Assembly: GCA_041690255.1 (NCBI GenBank)
Contig: JAWLHU010000012.1
Location: forward strand, 185,168-249,167
Reading direction: 5' to 3'
Source: JAWLHU01 sp041690255
GTDB taxonomy: Bacteria; Bacillota; Sulfobacillia; Symbiobacteriales; Symbiobacteriaceae
Length of the DNA stretch: 64,000 nucleotides
Part shown: one piece after another, positions 41,793 through 50,654 of the stretch
How positions within the stretch are numbered: the first letter of the stretch is position 1
How the letters are laid out: each line of letters opens with the position of its first letter
Notes under the pieces: generated by a model
What the model was told of the DNA's origin: nothing
Database searches by the model: none
The model's input: only the letters and a program-made list of their open reading frames with translations
Position numbers and translations under genes: made by a program

Positions 41793-44700
41793 CTAGTCAG
41801 CGGCCTGCGCATTGACCCAGGAGAGATCGGGGCTGGGTTCGGCCAATCCGAAGCCTTGTCCGTAGCCGACCCCCATCTCCCGCAGGAGATCCGCCACCTG
41901 CTCGCTCTCCACCCACTCCGCCACAACCCGGATCCCCAGCGAATGGGCGACATCGATCACGGAGCGGACCACCGCCTGGTTGGCCGGGTCGGCCTCGATT
42001 CCTCGTACGAAGCTGCCGTCCAGCTTGACATAGTCGACGGGCAGCGAGCGCAGGTAGGCAAAGGAGGCAAAGCCGGTGCCGAAGTCATCGAGGGCGAAGG
42101 AGACCCCGAGCGCCCGCATACCGGACATCCAGGCTCGGGCTGCCGCCACGCTGCGAATCGCCGTTGTCTCGGTGATCTCCAGGGTGAGCCGTCCGGCCAG
42201 CGCGGGCTCATGCTCCAGCCGCCGCCGGATCTCCACCAGGAGGGACATGTCGTTCAGGGCCTGGCCGGACAGGTTGAGGAAGAGCCGCAGGGAGGGCAGT
42301 GCGCGCAGCCGTTCCAAGGCGGCGCTGATCACCCACTGGTCGATCTGACTGATGAGATGCAGCCGCTCCGCAATGGGCAGGAAGCGGGATGGCGGCAAGA
42401 GGGTGCCATCTGCGGAGTGCATGCGAATCAGCGCCTCGGCATGGGTGAACTTCCGATTCTCCAGGCAGACCACCGGCTGGTAGTGGAGCTCAAAGCCGCC
42501 GGTGCGCAGGCTCTCCTTCAGGGCGACCGCCCACTGGACCAGGTTCTCCGACTCGGTCAGTCCCTGGGTGTAGATCACGCTCCGATTTCCGCCCAGCCGC
42601 TTCGCCTCGTCAAGCGCCTGGTCCGCCAGCAGCTGCACCTCGCCCGGCGCGGTAACCGGCTCAAACGGCGCGATGCCCGCGCTGATCGGGATCTCAACCC
42701 GCAGGTTCGACAGGGTGGGCGGGTCTGCGGCCAGCATCTCCCGCACCCGGTCGGCGGCCGCTTGACCGGCTGTAACCGAGCCGCGAATCACCATGGCGAA
42801 CTCATCTTCGCCGATCCGGGCGGCCAGTCCCCGGTTCTCAGCCACCTGGGAGACCATGTTCGCCACGTGGACGAGGATCTGATCGCCTGCCCAGTACCCC
42901 AGGCTCTGGTTCACGTTCTGCAACTGGTCGATATCGAGCACCACCAGGGCGACCCCCTCCGGTCCGATCTGCAGATCGTTGAGAAGGGTGAAGAGACGGG
43001 CTCGGTTCATGAGGCCGGTGGTGGGATCGATCGTGCGCAGCCGTTCGATCTGAGCCTCGCGCTCATTGCGCTGGGTCAGGTCGTTCTTCACGGCGATGTA
43101 GTGGGAGACCTCGCCACTGGCATCGCGAATCGGGGTGATGGTCATCTCCTCATCGTACAGGGTGCCATCTTTCCGGCGATTGCGGATCTCGCCCTGCCAG
43201 ACCCGGCCCGCCTGAATGGTGGCCCAGATCCGCTGGTAATAGGCCGGCGGATGGACCCCGGAGCGGACGATGCGGGGCGTCTGGCCCACGGCTTCATCTG
43301 CCGTGTAACCGGTCAGGGCGGTAAAGGCGGGGTTAATCCATTCAATCGTGCCGTTCCGGTCCGTAATCACCACGCCGTTGGCCGTGGCGCGCAGGGCCGC
43401 CTCCAGCAGGTTCAGCCGCTGCTGCCGTAGGGCCTGGGCAAGTGCGCTCTCCACCCGGCGCTCCACGAGGGCCTCATCCTCCGGGTCGATCGCCCCCCGC
43501 AGCCAGAGCGACTGCCGGTCGGCTGCAAGGGCTGCGAGCGCCTCCGCCGATTCGCCCCGCATGGCGGCCTGGTCCAGCCGGTGGATCAGGCCCAGGACGG
43601 CCTGCTGCTGCCGGCGTTCGGTAATGTCGCGAACCATGCAGACCAGCACGCGCTGCCCGTTGCGCTCGGCCGCGAAGGCGCTCACCTCTACCGCAGCCTC
43701 CTCCCCGCTGCGCTTACGATGGATCGTCTCGAACCGGATCCCCGACTCCTGTACGCTCGCCATCCGGTCGGCTGCCGTGTCAGGGGCGTCCGGGCGGAGG
43801 TCGTAGATGGTCCTCTGCCGCAGCTCCTCCAGGCTGTATCCATAGAACTGCACAGCGGCGGGGTTGGCGTCCAGGATCCGACCGTCGCCACTCAGGAAGA
43901 AGCAGAGATCCTGCGAGTGCTCAGTGAGCAGGCGGTACTGACCGAGTGACTCGCGCAGTTGCCGCTCCTCCGAGAGATCCTCGACGAGGATCAAATACCC
44001 ATCCGGCCCGCCCGATGCGGTGAGAGGGGCAGCGGAGAGGCGCAGGCTGATCCGCCCGCCATTCCGGTGGGGCAGCTCTACGAGCTCGCCGCGGAGCTGT
44101 GCGCCGCCCTTGATCCCCTTCAGCAGGCTGCCTATGTGCCTGGCACCCTCTCTGTGCGCCTGTGTCAGGCTCTTGCCGACCACCTCATCGGCCGTGTAGC
44201 CCAGGATTCGCTCGGTCGATCTGCTCCAGTACTGGATCCGGTGGGCGCGGTCCACCACGGCAATCCCAATGGGCGAGGTGTCGATCAGGGCCTGGAGCTG
44301 GGTATGGGTCTGGCGGTGCTCCTCCTTCAGCCGGTAGAGGTCGGAGACGTCCCGCACCAGACAGAGGTACCGGGCCGGGTCGTTCCGATGCGGGGAGATG
44401 GCCGATATGGCAAACTTGAGCTGGCGGCGGCCGGCCCCGGTCACGATGGTGATGTTCTTCCAGCCGATGTCGGGCTGCGGATCCCGCTTCACAGCCCGCA
44501 GGAGCTCCGCCATGGGAAGGGTCTCCCACGACGGATGAGCATCGATTGTACGAACGAGGTCGAACTGCTCATCCAGCATGAGCGCCAGGACCTGGAGGCG
44601 GTCGACCACGAGGGCGAGGCGCTGCTGCTGCAGCTCCTGCTCCTGGGCCAGGGCTCGCTGTTGGCGCAGGGCGCGCTGGATGCCCCGACGCGTTCCAACG

Positions 44701-44900
44701 AAGATTCCAGCGCCGGCGAGCAACACGTAAAAAAGCCCCTTCAGGCTGCTCACCAGGGCGAGGGTGCTGGTGTCGGTCACCAGGCTTACGAGGAGGTGAT
44801 CCGAGAAGAGGATCCAGATTGTGGAGAAACCTGCGAAGAGAAGGGTAGCGATGAGGGGTACTCGCTGGAGTGACACCCACGACGGCCTCCGTCTACTCAT
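41793..44900 (-). CDS. Membrane PAS-GGDEF-EAL protein, probable c-di-GMP phosphodiesterase
   Basis: This 1035-residue protein has two N-terminal membrane helices (residues 13-33 and 47-68), a coiled coil (75-120) and several PAS domains (about 120-190, 200-312, 325-430, 500-612). A GGDEF domain (615-785) and an EAL domain (795-1030) follow. The GGDEF signature reads GEDEF (697-701). The EAL residues are intact: EALIR at 822, FLNLSG, LEITET, LDDFGTGFAS, VKLDGSF and VAEWVES. The last PAS through EAL closely resembles the downstream 829-residue protein (RVWQGEIRNRRKDGTLY versus RVWQGEMTNRRKDGSLY), indicating tandem duplication with swapped sensors. Confidence 0.93.
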   Translation of the reverse strand: MSRRRPSWVSLQRVPLIATLLFAGFSTIWILFSDHLLVSLVTDTSTLALVSSLKGLFYVLLAGAGIFVGTRRGIQRALRQQRALAQEQELQQQRLALVVDRLQVLALMLDEQFDLVRTIDAHPSWETLPMAELLRAVKRDPQPDIGWKNITIVTGAGRRQLKFAISAISPHRNDPARYLCLVRDVSDLYRLKEEHRQTHTQLQALIDTSPIGIAVVDRAHRIQYWSRSTERILGYTADEVVGKSLTQAHREGARHIGSLLKGIKGGAQLRGELVELPHRNGGRISLRLSAAPLTASGGPDGYLILVEDLSEERQLRESLGQYRLLTEHSQDLCFFLSGDGRILDANPAAVQFYGYSLEELRQRTIYDLRPDAPDTAADRMASVQESGIRFETIHRKRSGEEAAVEVSAFAAERNGQRVLVCMVRDITERRQQQAVLGLIHRLDQAAMRGESAEALAALAADRQSLWLRGAIDPEDEALVERRVESALAQALRQQRLNLLEAALRATANGVVITDRNGTIEWINPAFTALTGYTADEAVGQTPRIVRSGVHPPAYYQRIWATIQAGRVWQGEIRNRRKDGTLYDEEMTITPIRDASGEVSHYIAVKNDLTQRNEREAQIERLRTIDPTTGLMNRARLFTLLNDLQIGPEGVALVVLDIDQLQNVNQSLGYWAGDQILVHVANMVSQVAENRGLAARIGEDEFAMVIRGSVTAGQAAADRVREMLAADPPTLSNLRVEIPISAGIAPFEPVTAPGEVQLLADQALDEAKRLGGNRSVIYTQGLTESENLVQWAVALKESLRTGGFELHYQPVVCLENRKFTHAEALIRMHSADGTLLPPSRFLPIAERLHLISQIDQWVISAALERLRALPSLRLFLNLSGQALNDMSLLVEIRRRLEHEPALAGRLTLEITETTAIRSVAAARAWMSGMRALGVSFALDDFGTGFASFAYLRSLPVDYVKLDGSFVRGIEADPANQAVVRSVIDVAHSLGIRVVAEWVESEQVADLLREMGVGYGQGFGLAEPSPDLSWVNAQAAD

Positions 44901-45307
44901 GGGAAGCGCCCTCCTATGTCCTGCGACTCCTGCGGCATTCCTACAACATTCTCGGCTTTATCCACATATCCTCCCCTTTCGGCGAGGTTGGTTGAGAGCG
45001 GTATTTTGTGACATTACGGAATGTGGTTCTGGTCTGGTGATGGGGTCCGGGCTTGACGGTATCAGACTGGTCCTGAGATTGGATGTGTTCTTCTGCGCTG
45101 TCAAAAGCCTACGAGAGAAATCCCTGGTACTGATAAGTCCTCCATCTGCGTGAATAACCTTCCAGGATTTTGAATGACTTTCCATAAATCCCGATAATCT
45201 TGCAGAATTCTGGATAATTATTCATAAGTTTCCTGAATTCAGCTTGAAGGTTGCCTCGAGGGCCCGACGGCGGAGAGTTGATTCGGAATCCGGATGAATT
45301 ACAGGGA

Positions 45308-45336
45308 TTGACAAGAAAGGAATGTCCACGTAGAAT
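45308..45336 (+). promoter_or_regulatory. Strong sigma-A promoter in an AT-rich intergenic stretch
   Basis: The -35 TTGACA (45308-45313), a 17-bp spacer and -10 TAGAAT (45331-45336) read toward the 45410 gene. The gap 44901-45409 otherwise holds an AT-rich part (about 45150-45240) with repeated GATAATnnTT-like and GAATTC motifs. No gene is seen. Confidence 0.75.
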
Positions 45337-45409
45337 GATGTTAAAGATGATACGTTAAACTCATACGTTGTGGTTCGATGGTGGGGCACGAAGAAGGGAG
45401 CGGTTGAAA

Positions 45410-45943
45410 ATGGCGAAGGGGGATCCGTCCAAGGAGCCTGAGGTCAACTGGGGTGAGGGCTGGGGCGATGTCACCAGCGGCTATGAGCGGGGGGACTCTC
45501 ACAAGGAGGGCTCCTACATTACGGTCTCGAAGCACGGCGCTGTAGATACCAGTGTGGAGGCGACGGACCTGATCCTGGAGTCGGCCCGGTCCCGCAATCT
45601 GGCCATGCACACATTCGTGCTGAGTCTCAAGGCGAACGAGAAGACGGGCCAGATCGCGGGGATTCCGATCCCGGTGGAGCAGGCGACAAAGGCGACGCCG
45701 GCGATTCGCTGGATCGAGGGGAGCGGCTCGCCCACGGCGGCCTGGCACATGGGTGGGTTGCTGAAGGACTACCCCACCCTCCGGCCGAAGGGGACGGTGC
45801 GGTGCCCGGTCTCCCTGGCGACCGGCCCCGACGGGCTACCGGTCCTGCTGATCCCGATCAAGGCGGGGGTCAGCACCCGGACCGTACCCCGGGAGGAGAC
45901 TCCGGGCTCGCAGACGGCGGCGGGCGACGGGGAGAAGAAGTAG
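45410..45943 (+). CDS. Hypothetical 177-residue protein
   Basis: The ATG at 45410 has AAGGGAG about ten bases upstream; a longer frame from 45368 is not supported. The protein is hydrophilic, beginning MAKGDPSKEPEVNWGEGWGD, with no membrane segment. A central beta-rich region (TKATPAIRWIEGSGSPTAAW) and a Thr/Glu-rich tail follow. It has its own strong promoter and a strong terminator, so it is a monocistronic, probably well expressed gene. The family is not recognised. Confidence 0.7.
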   Translation: MAKGDPSKEPEVNWGEGWGDVTSGYERGDSHKEGSYITVSKHGAVDTSVEATDLILESARSRNLAMHTFVLSLKANEKTGQIAGIPIPVEQATKATPAIRWIEGSGSPTAAWHMGGLLKDYPTLRPKGTVRCPVSLATGPDGLPVLLIPIKAGVSTRTVPREETPGSQTAAGDGEKK

Positions 45944-45950
45944 GCGCGAA

Positions 45951-45982
45951 GACCCCCTCCCGGGCGATCTCGGGAGGGGGTC
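45951..45982. terminator. Strong terminator, first of two identical copies
   Basis: A 12-bp perfect stem GACCCCCTCCCG / CGGGAGGGGGTC with loop GGCGATCT is followed by GGTTTCTG. An identical hairpin occurs at 46281-46312. Confidence 0.92.
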
Positions 45983-46102
45983 GGTTTCTGTTGCGGGGTG
46001 TTAGTCGCCCTGCGGGTTGTCCGATCGAAGGGCCTCTCTTCCTGGCTCGTGGGTCGTGGGTCGTGGGTCGTGGCGGCGCCAGGCGAGCCGCGGCCCCCGT
46101 AT

Positions 46103-46257
46103 CTGTCCGGAATTGCCAACTAAGACGTTCATTGGGTGGGCAAACTCAGACAGGTAGGGGTCTGAGGCGTCGATTTGGGCCTGATTCGGGCCCGAATCAG
46201 GGGTACCTGTCCGCTTTTCACACCCTCTGGCGGTGCGCTATGGGCAAATCCGGACAG
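46103..46257. repeat. 155-bp foldback (MITE-like) element
   Basis: The ends CTGTCCGGA (from 46103) and TCCGGACAG (to 46257) are inverted repeats. Inverted similarity continues inward: TGCC, GGGTG, and GACAGGTA near 46148 against TACCTGTC near 46203. A perfect 22-bp palindrome centred on GGGCCC lies at 46180-46201. No protein is encoded. It lies between two identical terminators. A 7-bp tandem repeat (CGTGGGT, three and a half copies) precedes it at 46048-46073. Confidence 0.65.
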
Positions 46258-46280
46258 CTCCGCCGGGCGCGGAAGGTGAA

Positions 46281-46312
46281 GACCCCCTCCCGGGCGATCT
46301 CGGGAGGGGGTC
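46281..46312. terminator. Second copy of the duplicated terminator
   Basis: This is the same 32-base hairpin as at 45951-45982, including the GAA before it and the GGT after it. It lies at the 3' end of the minus-strand pilus operon and probably terminates it. Confidence 0.85.
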
Positions 46313-46326
46313 GGTCTTTGTGTGGT

Positions 46327-46890
46327 CTACTGCTTGGGCTGCTTGGGGCTAGGGTCCGCGAAGAATGAGATCTCAAGAGCGACGCTGCCTTGGTTGGCGT
46401 ATGGGTCCATGCCCTTCTGAACGGGCATGCCCCATGTGATCGTACCGATCTGGGCCAGGGGCTTCCCCTCCTCCAGGATGCGGAGGAAGTGGAGAACCTG
46501 CGCCTCCGAGCCTGTGACGCTGAAGGTGATACCCAGGTCTCCGGCGCTGGCGGTCTTTGACTTCCCGCCACCAAAGGTGACAGGACTGGCCTTCACACCG
46601 GCCGTTCGAGCAGCGCGCACAACCGTCATAAGGAGTTGGCCGTCGACCTGGCCGTCAGCAGGTTGCAAGAGGCGGGGTTCAAGCGCTTCACGCTCCGCCC
46701 GACCCTGCTGCAGGGCGGCTTCTCGCTTACGGAGAGCGCTCACCTTGGTATTGGCTTCCTTTAGCTGTGCGTCCAGGTCGGTGTTGATCGCCTGCTGCGT
46801 GGAGCGCATATACTCCATGACCCCCACACCGGCCGCACAGACCAGGAAGGTGAGGATCAGGATTGTCCAGGGAAAGCTTCGGCGCTTCAT
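46327..46890 (-). CDS. pilO: Type IV pilus inner-membrane protein PilO-like
   Basis: This 187-residue protein has an ATG overlapping the pilM-pilN stop and GGAGGTGA seven bases upstream. It has a short cytoplasmic N-terminus, one membrane helix (WTILILTFLVCAAGVGVMEY), a coiled coil (residues 30-75, rich in Lys/Glu/Gln) and a ferredoxin-like C-terminal domain (VLHFLRILEEGKPLAQI). PilO pairs with PilN on the outer face of the membrane to align the pilus machine. It is the last gene of the pilus operon. Confidence 0.82.
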   Translation of the reverse strand: MKRRSFPWTILILTFLVCAAGVGVMEYMRSTQQAINTDLDAQLKEANTKVSALRKREAALQQGRAEREALEPRLLQPADGQVDGQLLMTVVRAARTAGVKASPVTFGGGKSKTASAGDLGITFSVTGSEAQVLHFLRILEEGKPLAQIGTITWGMPVQKGMDPYANQGSVALEISFFADPSPKQPKQ

Positions 46891-48338
46891 TTCGCCTTCA
46901 CCTCCCGGGGAGCCAGTTGCACACTCATGGAGAATGCGACATCCGTCTCGGTGCCGCTTGTGCTCAGCACCGGATTGAGGAAGTAGGGCGATTTCTCCAT
47001 GGCATTCAATAGTTCATCCACCTGCTCGGGTAGGGGGGCCGTACCGGTTATCGAGAGGCTTGGAAGTGCGCCACTCAGGCTGGTTATCCGTACTCCCGTT
47101 GGGAGGATCTCCTTCAGCCGGGGAAAGGCCACGGTCCACGGATCAACCTTTGCCAGTGCTCCAAATATCGGCTGGAGACTAGCCGCACGAGCCTCCTCCA
47201 CCTTGACTCCCGGCTCCCGCGCCAGGTAGGCGTTGGCCGTTCCGATGTCACGCCGTAGACGGGCCTCTTCACCGGTCAACTCCGGCATTTGGAGCGTCCA
47301 GAGGTAACCGTACGCCCCAACGCCTGCCACCAGCACTCCCGAGAGAAGCCAGGCCAGATTGCGCTGCCTCTTCTCCTCAACCGAGGTCTTCGGCATGAGA
47401 TCAAAGCTGAAGGGTGCGACCCTCTGGCAAAGGGCCAGTCCATAACCGAGCGCCGCTTCGGGGGCGATGCTTGCCCCGTTGCCCATAGTCAGGTTGAAGC
47501 CAGGTGCGATTCGAGAGGCCATGGCGAGGCGGAACTCCCGGTCCAATGCTTCCATGAGTTCTGCCGGCGGCGCTCCCAACACGACCATGGCGTCGAGCGG
47601 GGCCTCCGCCCGAAGCTGGGTGACCATGAGATCGATCGAGCGGCGTACATCGGTCGGGAGGTCGTCGTTAAAGCCTGCCGCTCCCCACTGGGTGGTGCCG
47701 CGCACGCCGCGGGAGTCCAGGGTACGGGTCCCGACCAGGTAGCCGTTCTGGTAGAGCGCAATGCGCGGCCGGTCGGTGGTCAGGTCAACCATGCCGACCA
47801 CCCCGGTCGCCTGCGCGGCGCCACTTGCGACGGCCGTCCGGAACAGAGCAGCCGTATCGACATCCAACGCGGCCAGCTTCAGCCCCATGGCGTTGACCGC
47901 CTCAGCGATTCGCTCTACCGTGCGGGTCGGTACAGCGACCAGCAGAACCTCCTGCTGGTGCGCACTCATGTTCGGATCGACCACGACCAGGTCAAAGGCT
48001 GCCCCTTCCCGCAGGAAGGGAATCCACTGTTCGCCCTGGGTCTCGAGCAGGTTGCGGAGGGCCGGGCCCTTCAGCTTGGGCAGACCAATCCGGCGCACCA
48101 GGACGTTCTGTGCCCCCAAGGAGACGGCGGCGCCAGGGGGAACAGAGCCCAGTTGCTGCCGCAGAGCGGTCCGAACCGCTTGGCTGAACCCCTTGCGGTT
48201 GACCACCTGCCCCTCATTATAGAGGTCGGGCCCCAGCGGGACCTCCAGGGTCCTGGGCCCCGACTGCTCCACCTTGACAAAACGAATGCTGCTGCTGCCT
48301 AACTCCACTCCAAGGAGTGGCTTACCTCGGCGTGCGAT
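46887..48338 (-). CDS. Fused PilM-PilN type IV pilus assembly protein, apparent ATC start
   Basis: Residues 1-300 are PilM, an actin-like cytoplasmic protein (LLGVELGSSSIRFVKVEQ, PTRTVERIAEAVNAMGLKL). Residues 310-483 are PilN: the FDLMP peptide at about 312 (equivalent to the INLLP that PilN offers to PilM), one membrane helix (327-345) and a periplasm-type domain. In most bacteria these are separate genes. The only canonical start, GTG 48308, would delete the first conserved PilM strand. The frame continues upstream to an ATC at 48338, eight bases after GGGAGG, giving MARRGKPLLGVELG if it initiates as Met. I take that start. Confidence 0.8.
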   Translation of the reverse strand: MARRGKPLLGVELGSSSIRFVKVEQSGPRTLEVPLGPDLYNEGQVVNRKGFSQAVRTALRQQLGSVPPGAAVSLGAQNVLVRRIGLPKLKGPALRNLLETQGEQWIPFLREGAAFDLVVVDPNMSAHQQEVLLVAVPTRTVERIAEAVNAMGLKLAALDVDTAALFRTAVASGAAQATGVVGMVDLTTDRPRIALYQNGYLVGTRTLDSRGVRGTTQWGAAGFNDDLPTDVRRSIDLMVTQLRAEAPLDAMVVLGAPPAELMEALDREFRLAMASRIAPGFNLTMGNGASIAPEAALGYGLALCQRVAPFSFDLMPKTSVEEKRQRNLAWLLSGVLVAGVGAYGYLWTLQMPELTGEEARLRRDIGTANAYLAREPGVKVEEARAASLQPIFGALAKVDPWTVAFPRLKEILPTGVRITSLSGALPSLSITGTAPLPEQVDELLNAMEKSPYFLNPVLSTSGTETDVAFSMSVQLAPREVKAK

Positions 48339-48373
48339 AGCTGATTCCTCCCTACCGTAGACCCCATGTCGGG

Positions 48374-49711
48374 TCAGCTAAACTGGATAATCGACCATTG
48401 GGGCTCTTCGTCGGGATCGGGCACGGCGTCCTCATCTTCCTCGTCGTCGTTGCCCGGGTCAACATTCGGCTTGGTCAGCTTAGTGATCAGGTAGGAATCC
48501 TTGACCAGGTTGGACATATTCAGTTCCCAATTGTCCGCAATGGCAAACCCACGAATAGTGGTACTCAATATCTTGATGTCCCCGGTATGGTTGACAAGGT
48601 GCCCTTGGATCTCCTGGTTACTGTTGAAGGTAATATCACCACCCATGGTCATGAGCTGAAGCACCGTCTTCTGCTTCACCTCACCATCCACGATATAGTC
48701 AAGCCGCGTAACCTCCGGCGCCGAGAGGACGATCCCTTCATTCGACAAGAAGATCACATTGCCGGTGAAGTGCTGCTCCTTGATCGGGCCCATAGCATTG
48801 AGTGCGAGCTTTCCGTCTACGTAGATGATGTTGGCAAAGTCGAGATCGCTGGGTCCGTCACAGTACGGCTCACGTGTGCCGGTCGGTGGACAGTACACCT
48901 TGAACTCGTTCTGGGGGCCCGATCCCGTGACGTAGGAGAAGCGGTACGACTCAGAGCCATCTTCGTTCCGGAAGAGTTCACGCCATGTGTTCACCACGGT
49001 CTCTGTCGGAAAGACAGCGGGCTTCAGGTACTCATCAAACTGAGGCGGGGCGATGGTGTCGGTCAGGTACCGGTTGTTGCAGCCCTCCCGGAGCGGATCC
49101 GGCTCGCCGTTGGGGTAGTAGACACCATAGGTCGCAGCGATCGTGCCACAGACCTTGGTGTTGCCAGTAAAGCGAATCTCTCCATATGAATAGAGCTCAC
49201 CATCAACGGTGGAGCCGCCATCGATCGTGACACTGCCGCCGCCATAGGCCAGGGATACCTCACCACCATAGTTCAGGCCCACGACGCTGGAGAGGCGGTT
49301 GTAACGGAGCCTGGCCGTAATGGTACGGGAGGAGACTCGGGGGGCGCCACCGGCACGACCCGTGGAGATGACGTCGAAGAACTCCCCATCTTCTGTTGTC
49401 ACACGTACCTCATAGGAAGCGCCTTCATAGGAGCCGCTCCGATTGCAGAGGGTCGCCGGATACGTGGTGATTGCCTCGATCTCGGCGTCGGCCGCGTCGT
49501 CCCAGACGAGGTAGCCCATGCAGTGCTCGATGCCTGCCATGGCAGCATAAGACGCCTGATCGTTGTTGATCTTGAGTGTACTGAGGCGGGCCTCGCTCGT
49601 GCCTCGGGAGAGGACGGCGAGCCCGGACATAGCTACCAGGGCCACGGTAAGGATCCCCACCGCCAATGCGTAGCCGTCCTGCCGGGAAAGCTTGTTCCAA
49701 AGGCGGATCAT
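48374..49711 (-). CDS. PilX-like pilus protein with prepilin-type N-terminus
   Basis: This 445-residue protein has an ATG overlapping the preceding stop. The N-terminus RQDGYALAVGILTVALVAMS resembles a prepilin leader cut after Gly13, followed by the hydrophobic spine, but lacks the Glu at +5. A long extracellular beta-rich region with right-handed repeat-like strands follows (GGGSVTIDGGSTVDGELYSY). It has Cys residues for disulfides and an acidic tail (DDEEDEDAVPDPDEE). Large PilX-like or PilY-associated minor pilins sit at the fibre tip and contact surfaces. The ligand is unknown. Its base composition is more AT-rich than that of its neighbours. Confidence 0.7.
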   Translation of the reverse strand: MIRLWNKLSRQDGYALAVGILTVALVAMSGLAVLSRGTSEARLSTLKINNDQASYAAMAGIEHCMGYLVWDDAADAEIEAITTYPATLCNRSGSYEGASYEVRVTTEDGEFFDVISTGRAGGAPRVSSRTITARLRYNRLSSVVGLNYGGEVSLAYGGGSVTIDGGSTVDGELYSYGEIRFTGNTKVCGTIAATYGVYYPNGEPDPLREGCNNRYLTDTIAPPQFDEYLKPAVFPTETVVNTWRELFRNEDGSESYRFSYVTGSGPQNEFKVYCPPTGTREPYCDGPSDLDFANIIYVDGKLALNAMGPIKEQHFTGNVIFLSNEGIVLSAPEVTRLDYIVDGEVKQKTVLQLMTMGGDITFNSNQEIQGHLVNHTGDIKILSTTIRGFAIADNWELNMSNLVKDSYLITKLTKPNVDPGNDDEEDEDAVPDPDEEPQWSIIQFS

Positions 49712-50232
49712 ATCCCGCCAACCCCCTTGCGCGGAAGAATCTCGATCATAAGTTCTCGGTCACTGCCCGTTCCGGAGACCACGAACCTGACCCGGATCAG
49801 GCCGTTGGCCGAAATGCTGGGCTCGAATGAGTCCAGGCCACGGGTCAGGAGGGTGACCGTCGCGGTCGCTGCACCATCAGGCGTCTCCGCCCGTTTCAGG
49901 GTACCGTTGTCGAGGCTGTAGACGATCGAGTCCTGTAGCAGGGCGTTGGTTACTGAGCGCCGGTCCCGGACCAGGCGCAGCTCGCCACCCACGACCTCCC
50001 AGCCCGAGGCGAACTCGATATCGCGAGTCAGGAAGTTGGTCGCCTCACGCAGGGGCCGGTTCAGGTTAGCCGTCTCGGCATCCTTCCTGGACCAGCGAAG
50101 TGCGGCGATCTGTGTGCTGGTGATAAGCCCAACAACCATGGCCGAAATGGCCATGGCGACGAGCAGTTCTGCTATGGTGAGACCCGAGCTGTCACGCCTC
50201 ACCCTCGCCAGGAGTCCCCGCACACCGATCAC
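49708..50232 (-). CDS. Type IV prepilin-like protein (PilW-like)
   Basis: This is a 174-residue protein from the GTG at 50232. A GTG three codons later, with AGGTGA at ideal distance, may be the true start. The prepilin peptidase site is SSG^LTIAELLVAMAISAMV, with Glu at +5 of the mature protein. The globular part (DRRSVTNALLQDSIVYSLDN) fits minor pilins of the PilW/GspJ type. It is processed by the prepilin peptidase, which is not encoded in the window, and would prime pilus assembly. Confidence 0.82.
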   Translation of the reverse strand: MIGVRGLLARVRRDSSGLTIAELLVAMAISAMVVGLITSTQIAALRWSRKDAETANLNRPLREATNFLTRDIEFASGWEVVGGELRLVRDRRSVTNALLQDSIVYSLDNGTLKRAETPDGAATATVTLLTRGLDSFEPSISANGLIRVRFVVSGTGSDRELMIEILPRKGVGGI

Positions 50233-50242
50233 CTACCTGCTA

Positions 50243-50620
50243 TTAGTTGCGCCGTGCCACACTGGAGAAGAGGGTGACGGACCTGTAGCCATCGCTTTCA
50301 GGCCAACGAACCTCTACGACGATCTTTTTCATATACCCACCGGGAGCCTCTTCCACCGTTACGTTGTACTGGTACTCGCTGTTCAGGCTATGGGTCGTCC
50401 AGTCGGCGGTGGAGGCAAGAGAGGCATAGCTCTGTTGCAGATATTCATCCATGGTCGAGCGAGCGAGGGCCATGGCCTCCACCTTGGTGGCTGCGCCCTG
50501 TACGTTCTTCTGGGAGGTCATAAAGGCCGCAAGAAGCGGGGCGAGGGCCACGGCGAGAATCGCCGTGGCCACAAGTACCTCTACGAGGCTCATCCCACTC
50601 TGGTCACGAAACCGCCGCAC
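50243..50620 (-). CDS. Type IV prepilin-like protein (PilV-like)
   Basis: This 125-residue protein starts at GTG, eight bases after AAGGAGG. The prepilin site is QSG^MSLVEVLVATAILAVAL, with Glu at +5. The short globular region is typical of the minor pilin PilV/GspI class. It lies between the major-type pilin gene and the PilW-like gene. Confidence 0.85.
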   Translation of the reverse strand: MRRFRDQSGMSLVEVLVATAILAVALAPLLAAFMTSQKNVQGAATKVEAMALARSTMDEYLQQSYASLASTADWTTHSLNSEYQYNVTVEEAPGGYMKKIVVEVRWPESDGYRSVTLFSSVARRN

Positions 50621-50654
50621 GCCCTCACCTCCTTCTCTTGGTGTGCGGATGTCC

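Noticed and set aside
46048..46073. CGTGGGT 7-bp tandem repeat as a contingency locus
   Set aside because: It is short (three and a half copies), lies outside any gene or promoter seen, and no phase-variable frame depends on it.
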